Shown here: piece after piece, positions 55,227 to 64,000 of the stretch
How positions within the stretch are numbered: the first letter of the stretch is position 1
Layout: each line of letters opens with the position of its first letter
NCBI RefSeq assembly: GCF_910594005.1
Contig: NC_057816.1
Coordinates: 43,176,797-43,240,796, forward strand
Direction: 5' to 3'
DNA length: 64,000 nucleotides
Origin: Cervus elaphus
Taxonomy: Eukaryota > Chordata > Mammalia > Artiodactyla > Cervidae
Notes under the pieces: model-generated
Told to the model about the DNA's origin: nothing
The model's input: the letters and a program-made list of their open reading frames with translations, nothing else
Database searches by the model: none
Translations under genes and position numbers: made by a program

Positions 55227-55670
55227 AACATTCAGCTCAGTTCAGTATGGTCACTCAGTTGTGTCCTACTCTTTGCGACCCCATGGTCTGCAGCAAGCTA
55301 GGCCTCCCTGTCCATCACCAACTTCTGGAGTTACTCAAACTCATGTCCATCAAGTTGGTGATGCCATCCAACCATCTCATCCTCTGTCGTCCCCTTCTCC
55401 TCCCCTCTTCAATCTCTTCCAGCATCAGGGTCTTTTCCAATGAGTTGGTTTTTTGCATCAGGTGGCCAAAGTATTGGAGCTTCAGCTTCAGCATCAGTCC
55501 TTCCAATGAACTTTCAGGACTGATTTCCTTTAGGATGGACTGGTTGAATCTCCTTGCTGTCCAAGAGACTCTCAAGAGTCTTCTCCAACACCACAGTTCA
55601 AAAGCATCACTTCTTCGACACTCAGCTTTCTTTATAGTCCAACTCTCACAATATATGACTACTGGAAATA
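55227..55670 (-). mobile_element. BovB 3' fragment
   Basis: Antisense BovB 3' terminus through the end of the reverse transcriptase frame (CAGCTTTCTTTATAGTCCAA, CTCTCACAATATATGACTAC). About 440 bp and diverged. The 179-codon open frame across it is a shadow. Confidence 0.93.
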
Positions 55671-56039
55671 GGCATTACTTCCCTTGTTTTTCTATTGAAG
55701 ACTCCAAAGTTCAGTGAAGATTAATAAAAGCTTTTCTGAATAGAATGTGCTCTATCTCAAGCTGAAATTCCACTGAGCAATCATAACCAAGCTGGTGCAA
55801 ATTTTGTGCCAATTATAAATAGCAATGTAGAGCCTTCCTTTGTCCAGAAGGATCAGGGGGGCAGCTAGAGGTCAAAGGAAAGGAAAAGTCACTCTCTCCT
55901 AATGTCATCTGCTATAGCAAATTCCTCCTATCTTCATCTCTCTCTGAATTCAATATTTTTATTGATAAGCATAAATAATTTTTATTACCATTTACTGCTA
56001 TTAATAGTATGAATACCATTAAGATCAAATAATATTACT
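55671..56039. other. Intron 2, nothing recognised
   Basis: No supported feature. Confidence 0.45.
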
Positions 56040-56290
56040 TAATATTTACAATAATGCTATCTTTTGCTATGCACATATGCACCAAGGGCTAAACATTTCA
56101 CTAACATTTTCTCATGAAATCCTCACAATTAACCTAATAGGAAGGTTAAACTTAACCTTATAGATGAGTTAAACTTAGATTTAGAGAAGTAATTTGCCAA
56201 AATCATAAAGAGAAATAAATGCCTGAGCAAAAATTCAAACTCATATCCATATAGCTCCAAAGCTTACAATCTTGTGAATAAGGAATTAAG
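56040..56290 (-). repeat. MIR SINE fragment
   Basis: Antisense MIR: TCATGAAATCCTCACAATTA, TTATAGATGAGTTAAACTTA, AGAGAAGTAATTTGCCAAAA, ATTCAAACTCATATCC. Confidence 0.7.
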
Positions 56291-56671
56291 GATGATTGAT
56301 TTTTCCTCCCCAAAATTACCTATACACTTTTGAAATCAATTCTGTGTTCAACACAATGCTTAGCATGATAAACTAGAAACACTGACTAGAGTTAAAAGAC
56401 CTACTATCCACATTCCACTTTGCACTGAATACATAAAGAAGGCCTTTCCTTGTATTAAATCTGTCTATCAAATGAGACAAATGAATTAGAACAGTACCTA
56501 AGGTACTGTAACATTCTGCAGTTCCCAGCATTCCCTCAGGCTGGGTGCTCTGTAGGAGAAACCATACAGCCTTCAGAACTATGAGGAGATGAATTTCTGT
56601 TGTTAAAGTCACCCAGTCTGTGGTCCTTTGTTATGAAAGCCTAAGCAAATTAATGCAGTAGGAATCAGCTA

Positions 56672-57165
56672 GGATTTCCAGGTGGTTCAGTGGTAAAGCA
56701 GCAAAGGCAATGGCACCCCACTCCAGTACTCTTGCCTGGAAAATCCCAAGGATGGAGAAGCCTGGTAGGCTGTGTGGTCCATGGGGTGGGAGGAGTTAGA
56801 CACGACTAAGCGACTTCACTTTCACTTTTCACTTTCACTCATTGGAGAAGGAAATGGCAACCCACTCCAGTGTTCTTGCCTGGAGAATCCCAGGGACGGG
56901 GGGAGTCTGGTGGGCTGCCGTCTATGGGGTCGCACAGAGTCGAACACGACTGAAGTGACTTAGCAGCAGCAGCAGTGGTAAAGAATCTGCCTGCCAATGC
57001 AGGAAACATAGGAGAAGTGGGTTCAGTCCCTGGGTTGCAAAAATGCTCCTGGAGGAAGAAATGGCAACCCACTCCAATATTCTTGCCTGAAATATCCCAC
57101 AGAGAGAGGAGCCTGGCGGAGGATAGTCAGTAAGGTCACAGAGTCGGACCTAACTGAGCAACTGA
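56672..57165 (+). repeat. Bov-tA SINE split by Bov-A2
   Basis: Head GGATTTCCAGGTGGTTCAGT, then the inner Bov-A2, then TGGTAAAGAATCTGCCTGCC through GGACCTAACTGAGCAACTGA. Removing the insert restores a normal Bov-tA. Confidence 0.95.
56688..56983 (+). repeat. Bov-A2 SINE nested in Bov-tA, exact 11-bp target duplication
   Basis: The 274-bp insert (56699-56972) consists of two Bov-A units joined by the ACTTTCACTTTTCACTTTCA linker with an (AGC)n tail. CAGTGGTAAAG at 56688-56698 is repeated at 56973-56983. Near-intact CpGs in the second unit suggest youth. Confidence 0.96.
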
Positions 57166-57349
57166 GATAAAAAACACAGGATAAAGCATACAAGTCTGCT
57201 GTAGGTTTAAGAGTAATCCATAAACTACAGTCTTATCCTTACTTATTAAGACAAAACATACAACCATACATACAAACGGTCTTACCTAGAAAGATTAGAA
57301 AATTCCAGGCTCTAACACTCCTTGTCTCAGAACCTCCCTGGAGGAGCAG

Positions 57350-57925
57350 CATGACTGAGAGTGTGGTCTTTAACATGAGACAAAGGTGGGCTCGAATTGG
57401 GCTTCTCTAGTTGTTAGCTGGGTGACCATGGGGAAGTTACCTAACCACTCAGAATCTGTTTCTCAATTCTGTAAAAAGTGATCATTCTTATCCTCCAGGA
57501 TTATTATAACAATTAAATTAAATATGGAAAGATTAAATGAGATTACAAAAGACCAAAGAACCGTGCCTGGTGCATGAAAGTGATAGTCGCTCAGTCGTGT
57601 CCGACTCTTTGCAACCCCATGGACTCTACAGTCCAGGGAATTCTTCAGGCCAGAATACTGGAGTGGGTAGCCTTTCCCTTCTCCAGGGGATCTTCCCAAC
57701 CCAGGGATTGAACCCAGGTCTCCCACATTTGCAGGAGGATTCTTTACCAGCTGAGCCACAAGAGAAGCCCAAGAATACTGGAGTGGGTAGCCTATCCCTT
57801 CTCCAACAGGTCTTCCTCATCCAGGAATCAAACTGGGGTCTCCTGCATTACAGGCAGATTCTTTACCAACTGAGCTATCAGGGGCATAAAATGTGATTAA
57901 TAAATGTTTATAGTTTGTATTAGGT
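57350..57925 (+). repeat. MIR SINE split near its 3' end by Bov-tA
   Basis: MIR order is clear: TGTGGTCTTTAACATGAGAC, TTAGCTGGGTGACCATGGGG, AAGTTACCTAACCACTCAGA, TTTCTCAATTCTGTAAAAAG, CCGTGCCTGGTGCAT. Its end CATAAAATGTGATTAATAAA then TGTTT follows the SINE at about 57894. Confidence 0.85.
57578..57893 (-). repeat. Bov-tA SINE with duplicated tRNA-like head (second copy of this architecture)
   Basis: It has the same layout as 53105-53420. A shortened body is followed by head complement GAGCCACAAGAGAAGCCCAA (about 57754) and a second head unit ending GAGCTATCAGGGG. The junction GAAGCCCAAGAATACTGGAG is equivalent in both copies, so this is a subfamily, not two independent accidents. Confidence 0.9.
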
Positions 57926-57947
57926 TGAATCACATGAAATGGCTGAT

Positions 57948-58738
57948 TGTTGTCGTTCAGTTGCTAAGTCTTTGGCACCCCATGGATGACAGTACACCAG
58001 GCTTCTCTGTCCTTCACTGTCACCTGGAGCTTGCTCAAACTCATGTCCAGTGAGTCGATGATGCCATGTAACCATCATCCTCTGTCACTTCCTTCTCCTC
58101 CCGCCTTCAATCTTTCCCGGCATTAGGGTCTTTTCCAATGAGTCCACACTTCGCATCAGGTGGCCAAAGTATTAGAGTTTCAGCTTTAGCATCAGTCCTT
58201 CCAGTGAATATTCAGGACTGAATTTCCTTTAGGATGGACTGGTTGGATCTCCTTGCTGTTCAAGGGACTTTCAAGAGTCTTCTCCAATACCACAATTCAA
58301 AACCATCAATTCTTCCACACTCAGCCTTCTTCATGGTCCAACTCTCACATCTGTACATGACCACTGGAAAAACAATAGCTTTGACTATACAGACCTTTGT
58401 CAGCAAAGCGATATTTCCGCTTTTCAATATGCTGTCTAGGTTTGTCATAGTTTTTCTCCCAAGGAACAAGCATCTTTTAATTTTGTGGCTGCAGTCACTG
58501 TCCACAGTGATTTTGGAGAATAAGAAAATAAAATCTGCCACTGTTTCCACTCTTTCCCCATCTATTTGCCATGAAGTGATGGGACCAGATGCTATGATCT
58601 TAGCTTTTTGAATGGTGAGTTTTAAGCCAGCTTTTTCACTCTCCTCTTTTACCCTCATCAAGAGGCTCTTTAGTTCCTCTTTGCTTTCTGCCATCAGAGT
58701 GGTATCATCTGCATATCTGAGGTTGCTGATATTTTTGT
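57948..58738 (-). mobile_element. BovB fragment including part of reverse transcriptase
   Basis: Antisense BovB, about 790 bp. The C-terminal reverse transcriptase region is open on the minus strand at 58260-58694, and an intact catalytic YADD box lies just outside it (around 58706-58717). It breaks abruptly at about 58738, so the 5' part is lost. Confidence 0.94.
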
Positions 58739-58814
58739 TCTATCAAAATAGCAATCCCATATGGTTCAGTCTAACACTAATGTTGACTAAAGGCAAAAGA
58801 GCCCAGAGGTTATC

Positions 58815-59040
58815 AGTACAAGTTCTAGAATTAGTATGTCTGAGCTAGAGATCTGGCTCTGTCACTCATCAGCAAGTTACAGAACTTCTCTAATTCAATG
58901 TCTTAGCTTCAGAATTAAGAATTAAAGAAAAAAAAAGAATTAAAGATATCTACTCCATAGGATGGATGAAAAGATTAAATAAGTTAATCTAAGTAAAGCT
59001 CTCTGAGTAATACCTGGTGCTTAGTCCTCAATGAATTGAT
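58815..59040 (+). repeat. MIR SINE
   Basis: GAGATCTGGCTCTGTCACTC, ATCAGCAAGTTACAGAACTT, CTCTAATTCAATGTCTTAGC, and the end TACCTGGTGCTTAGTCCTCA. Confidence 0.8.
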
Positions 59041-59865
59041 ATTATTAATAATGAAATGAGCTAAATAAATTTGAAAATCTTGGAAACTAATTTCAAAGTT
59101 CAATTCTACACTGTTTTGGATGGTACTGATAAAAGAGAATTATACAACGGACATTTAGCTGAGTATAACAAAGAAGTTAAACCTTGTGCTAAAATTCTAG
59201 CAAACATCAGGTAATCAGAAAAAAAAATACAAATACATCTCATAATCCTTACCCACATGTCTGAAACAAGTCTAAAACAACTGTAATCCTGGAAATATAC
59301 ATTATCATGGGTGTAAGTCAATAATTTTCCATAACTTCTTGAACTGTTCAACACCTTTAAACAGGAAAAGCTAGTGACCTACAGAGTATGGAGTTTAATG
59401 TATTTTACATACGCCTGTCTATCGAGTTGTTCATTGTAACAGGCTGAATATTGGAGTGAGGAACAATGAACCAGGAGAGTGACCAAGCCACCAACTGAGT
59501 CGGTGATAATGAGCTCATTATCAACCTCATTTTCCTATTTGTGAAAATCTAAGTAAAGACATCAAAGTTCTCTTTCAAGTCTAAAATTACATGAGTCTCT
59601 ATCTCTTATAAATGAATTATGTACATAACTGCCTCAATGTAATGGAACTAATTTGACCTGTCAATAAATAAGAAGCTTAACACCTTAGCAGAATGTTAAG
59701 AATAAACACAAACAAACAAAAACCAACTCATTGAAAAGTATCCTTTGAATTGAAACCACGATGTTCTGAGTAATAAAAAGAAAAGTTAATGATCAAGCCC
59801 TTTCTGAAACTGACAGGAGGCACATATTGCTTCTCAGCAGAATTACAGCTGCCTAGGCCAGATGT
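59041..59865. other. Intron 2, nothing recognised
   Basis: No supported feature. Confidence 0.45.
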
Positions 59866-60068
59866 GGGCTTCCCTGGTGATTCAGATGGTAAAGAAGCTG
59901 CCTACAATGCGAGAGACCTGGGTTCGATCCCTGGGTCAGGAAGATCCCCGAAGAAGGGAATGGATACCCACTAGAGTATTCTTGCCTGGAGAATTCCATG
60001 GACAGAGGAGCCTGGCGGGCCACAGTCAATGGGATCGCAAAGAGTCAGGCATGATTGAGCAACTCACA

Positions 60069-60104
<36 letters not shown>
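59866..60104 (+). repeat. Bov-tA SINE with (AC)n microsatellite tail
   Basis: GGGCTTCCCTGGTGATTCAG through GCATGATTGAGCAACTCACA, followed by a CA run of about 18 units at 60067-60104. Low divergence; the CA tract is likely polymorphic. Confidence 0.95.
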
Positions 60105-60106
<2 letters not shown>

Positions 60107-61558
60107 GGTAAGCTGTAAAACCAATGCTGACTTAAAATCTGAGGTTCCTTCACACAGAGATGCCAATCTCCAACCTTAAGAAATTCACATGACATCAGAT
60201 TTCTGTCTCTGAGAAATGTTAATTCTGATACAATTCCTAGGACACTTGAGAGGGTGAATTGTTAATGTTTCTAAATCACTTGAAGGATAATGATTGACCA
60301 AAGAAAGATCATCACTGTACAATTCGAAAAACCTCAATGCTTACAACTTTCTTCCAAATGACACAGGTATCTCAATAAGAATTTAAAAATAAGAAAAAAA
60401 AATCTTCATGTCCATTCAGCAGATCTAGAACAATAACTGTGAGATTAAGCAAAAAAATTAAATTCTCTTTATGGTACTCTGAGAAAAACTAGGTTAAAAC
60501 TGAAAGATCCATATACAAATGTTAGCTTTAGGGAAAAAATAATAAAACAAAGACACACTGGTACCACAAAATGGATTTTTTTCTGGTACCACAAAATGGA
60601 TTTTCTTCTCAAATTAAAATGCTTATACCAATTAAATTATATCCTGTAATCATTAAAATGTCAGAAATTGAACTCAGAAATAGATGAATATGATATGAAG
60701 GCTCCTGATAGGAAAATATCCTGAGTTAAATTTGCCTCAACATTTCAAAAAATTTAAGAAACTCTTAGAGTCTATCACAACACATTAGCACTTGTTATTA
60801 AAGTACTATGTACATTTTCCATTCCTTGAAAAGAAATAAATCAAAAACAAATTTCATCTTAAGTAATCAATGGAGTCCTTTATTTAAAGCACTGTAGATG
60901 AAAAAAATTACTGTTTGATTTGTTTATTTGAGTGTTTGCTTTGGTTTCTTTCAAAAGACTTTTATCCCCCTCTTAGCTAATTTTAAGATTCCAATATTCA
61001 CAGCATGTCATAATTAAACATCTCCTAGGAAGTGCACAGTCTGATTAGCACATTAACTCAGGCATAAACCAGCCGTGACCATGTTGCCTCCAGGCCTGGG
61101 TCAAACTAGTCTGGGAAAAAACAATTCTGGTGAAAATTCCTACTAAGACATATTAAGTCCCAAGACTATTTTATCTTCCATCATTTAAGATCTTCTTTTC
61201 CCTAGCAGTTCTTATGTAATTGTTTAACCCTTAACTGTGGTCTGAGAACAGTCACTTAGCCTATTAGGAATAAAAATGATAACTGTAGTTCTGAGGATTA
61301 AATAATTTTAGCATTTTTCTCAAAGGCTCCCACCTCCCAGAAAGCAAATAAGATTAAATCAGAAATATGCTTACAGTTACACACCAATTACTAGAGCCCA
61401 CAAGCTCCCATTCAAAATTAACTCCTGTTCAGGAAAGGAGGAGTCAGAGGACTACCCATATCCTGATTTCTTTTTATGTGGCTGACTGGTGGCTAGTTGC
61501 TTGCCTTAAAACAAAATGATGAATGCATTTGGCCATGAGGTAATAAAATCTCCCCATG
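60105..61558. other. Intron 2 with a 25-bp tandem duplication, otherwise unassigned
   Basis: CTGGTACCACAAAATGGATT is repeated head-to-tail with period 25 at 60558-60607. No SINE, LINE or exon is recognised. Confidence 0.5.
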
Positions 61559-61680
61559 GCCAGCATGTGTACTGTCCAAAATGGTAGCCACTCACCACGT
61601 GTGGCTACTGAGCATGTGAGATGTGTCCCAAGCCACCAAGGAACTGGATTTTTACGTTCATTAATCTTACTAATTTAAAT
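61559..61680 (+). mobile_element. MER5-like hAT (Charlie) fragment
   Basis: TGTCCAAAATGGTAGCCACT, CACCACGTGTGGCTACTGAG and AACTGGATTTTTACG match the MER5A pattern of terminal inverted repeat plus GCCACATGTGGCTA core. Old, non-autonomous. Confidence 0.7.
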
Positions 61681-63038
61681 GGAAAAAACTGATATTTACC
61701 TATGTCAGTGGAAAATTTTTATATCTGGAACAACTTGGATATCTTACAGATGAAAGAGTGAATCCACTTTTTCATCTGTAAAAATTTTATGAAACTTAAA
61801 GACAGACCAAGTAATTCTAATGAAAATTCAGTGGCTGAGTTGTGATGTACATAAGTGGAAAATATACACTATATTTCAAAGAATAGGCAAAAATAATGTC
61901 AAATATCTCATTAATAATCTTTAAAAGTACTGACCACATGTTGAATGCTTCAATCTATTACAATACCTTGGATATATTATTTTAAATAAAATATACTAAA
62001 GTTAATGCCACTGGCTTCTTACTCTTTTGAAGTACTACTGGGAAATTTTAAGTTATATATGAGTCACATTATATATTTTAAGTTATATATAATTTTAAGT
62101 TATATATTTGTCAGGCACAGCACTGATAAAGAGCAATACTAACCAGTGACATGACTGAGATGGGCCAGTGAAGTGGTTTAGAAAATCTGTGCAGTATGGA
62201 AAAAAAAAGCAAAAGGCCAGACAGCACTGCATTTAAATCCTAACTTTGACACTGACCATCCAAACGGATTTGAGCAGCCATTCATTCAGATTCCTCAGCC
62301 TATACTTCCCCAGGTGCAAAGGGGAAGGATAGTTTCCTAGTTAAACACAATATTTGTAAAGTGACTAGTATACCATCAGTTTAAATAAACAGTCAAATAA
62401 ATTGTTTTTCAATAGAAAGCAGAGATTTTTAGACTACTGCGAAGAATTTACTGCTTCTCAATGTCTAGGTCCTCCTGCAAATGAGCTATATCCTGTGGAC
62501 ACTTTCTTCCTGTAATATTACTCCAACTTGATTATTACCTTACATTTTACAGATGAATAATGACAACCTTAGACTAAATGCTATTATCAAAATGTTCAAC
62601 AAATGGAAGCTTTGTTTCCATAGTGTTTTAAAGTGGTAGCAATCAAGTTCATTTCCAGAAATACCATCATGATTTTTATGAACTTAAAATTTACCTAAAA
62701 GAGACTTATCAGAATACCTATGTCCATTTCAGGATTTCTATCATGGTGGGACCATCTCCTTGTGAATGTTTGGTAGGCTCTAAGAAAAATTGCTCTAAGG
62801 CATAAAGTTCATACTATATAGTTATTAAATATGTAAAATGTGGGAGCCTACAATATTTATTTTAAAAATTAATTATATCTCATTGTTCTGCTGTATTTCT
62901 TTAAATACAAAAAAATGCTTGCAAATTCTTTTACTACGAAACAGTACCACAATCATCAAAAGATTAGGAAGGATAAGGCTAAGACAAATAAAATTAAATA
63001 CTCCATTAAGCAAATAGTCAAATTATAGATAGAATTCC
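61681..63038. other. AT-rich intron 2 with a local AT tandem and a weak MIR
   Basis: TTTTAAGTTATATAT recurs at about 62048-62108 as a degenerate tandem. A plus-strand MIR-like segment occupies about 62225-62400 (CATTTAAATCCTAACTTTGA, TTCAGATTCCTCAGCCTATA). Confidence 0.5.
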
Positions 63039-63168
63039 TTTTTCACTAAAATGACAGATATCTATTCCAAATAGTGTAGATAAACTTATGACTAAAAAAT
63101 TCATTTTTCACTAAAATGACAGATATCTATTCCAAATGGTGTAGATAAACTGATGACTAAAAAATTCA
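63039..63168. repeat. 65-bp direct tandem duplication (two units)
   Basis: Units 63039-63103 and 63104-63168 differ at two positions only (ATAGTG/ATGGTG and CTTATG/CTGATG). They are non-coding and AT-rich with no similarity to named repeats, so this is a recent local duplication by slippage or end-joining. Confidence 0.97.
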
Positions 63169-64000
63169 TATAAGTGATTAATGAAAAGACATGTTAAAGT
63201 CATCTTTCTTCTTCAGTCATGATGTCAAGAAGAAAAGCTGTCCTCTTCCACAGTGACTCTTCATAAAATATGGACTCCTAACTACAAGGTTAATGCTCGA
63301 CTAACTATGATGATTCTTATGTTTCTATGAAAACTAATTTACAATGACCCTGCTTTTCTTCAATCTGCCTCTTGCACATTTTACTCACAGTCTTCCATTT
63401 AGTCCTTTTATTATTTTTTTGTCTTCATTCATCTGATCAATATTTATTGATCCCCTGCTTAATGCCAGGCCTATATTCTGTGGGCCTCACCACTGAACCT
63501 CACCTGCCTATCATCTTATTCAAACAAAACCACTAAAGTGGGATGATGTAGAGAGAGGTGAAACATATAATTTAATTAGTTGGGTTGTACATGTTTGTGT
63601 GTATGTATTCTTCATATTTGACTTGCCACCAAAATATATTTGAAGTTGTTACACAGCATCCAAACTAATAAAAAATTAACTTGTTGTTTTCCAACATAAT
63701 TATTTTTTAAGTAAATTATAATTTTAGTTTATAATATGTGATAAAGCTGAAATTCCAAGTTCAATTATGTCTTTCCAAGTTGTCTAGTCTTAGATTTTAT
63801 ATTATTACATCTATGTCCTGATCAAAATTCACCATTTTCCAAGGCAAAATTTGTCATCGTAACTCTCAAGAGTTTTCTCCAAGTTGTTCATCAAGTAATA
63901 TAATGAATAGGTCAGATCTATGTTGCACTGGAAAACCTCCTGTTTGCTAATTTACACCCAATGGGGATTTCTAGGAAACAAAGTAACATGATAGACCACT
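63169..64000. other. Intron 2, nothing recognised
   Basis: No supported feature up to the window end; no NOX4 upstream exon was seen. Confidence 0.45.

Overview
This is nuclear DNA from a bovid ruminant (cattle, sheep or goat type). It is dense with Bov-tA and Bov-A SINEs, BovB (RTE) LINEs, ruminant L1 3' ends and CHR SINEs, a combination restricted to ruminant and bovid genomes. There are no bacterial, organellar or viral coding modules.

One host gene can be supported: NOX4 (NADPH oxidase 4), on the minus strand. Six consecutive internal coding exons lie at 30503-30613, 28625-28709, 24231-24328, 19017-19044, 11740-11812 and 9553-9633. All have canonical GT/AG borders and compatible phases, and together they encode about residues 52-210. 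This is most of the ferric-reductase-type membrane domain, including all four predicted heme-ligand histidines (105, 119, 194, 207). I saw neither the upstream exons (start codon and first membrane segment) in 30614-64000 nor the downstream exons (extracellular loop, FAD/NADPH domains) in 1-9552. The right half of the window therefore looks like one very large intron and the left end like the start of another.

Everything else is intronic and mostly transposable elements of several ages. The old layer is MIR, L2, a MaLR-type LTR, a MER5-like hAT fragment, an internally deleted Tigger and old L1 tails. A later mariner (Hsmar1-like, about 1.27 kb) and a 79-bp mariner MITE follow. The ruminant layer is L1 tails, BovB, CHR-1/CHR-2, Bov-tA and Bov-A2. 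Many copies are nested with readable target-site duplications. The clearest nests are MIR/mariner/L1 at 38130-40450, an old L1 carrying a second L1 tail, Bov-A2 and two Bov-tA at 15075-16245, L1 split by BovB at 45809-49226, and SINE-in-SINE at 20283 and 56672.

I did not find a convincing undescribed biological system. The less explained parts are a CpG-richer block at 8340-8830, a 127-codon ORF in the NOX4 sense orientation at 12686-13069, a duplicated-head SINE architecture seen twice, and two fresh-looking local tandem duplications. Long AT-rich intronic stretches with nothing recognisable are listed as such.
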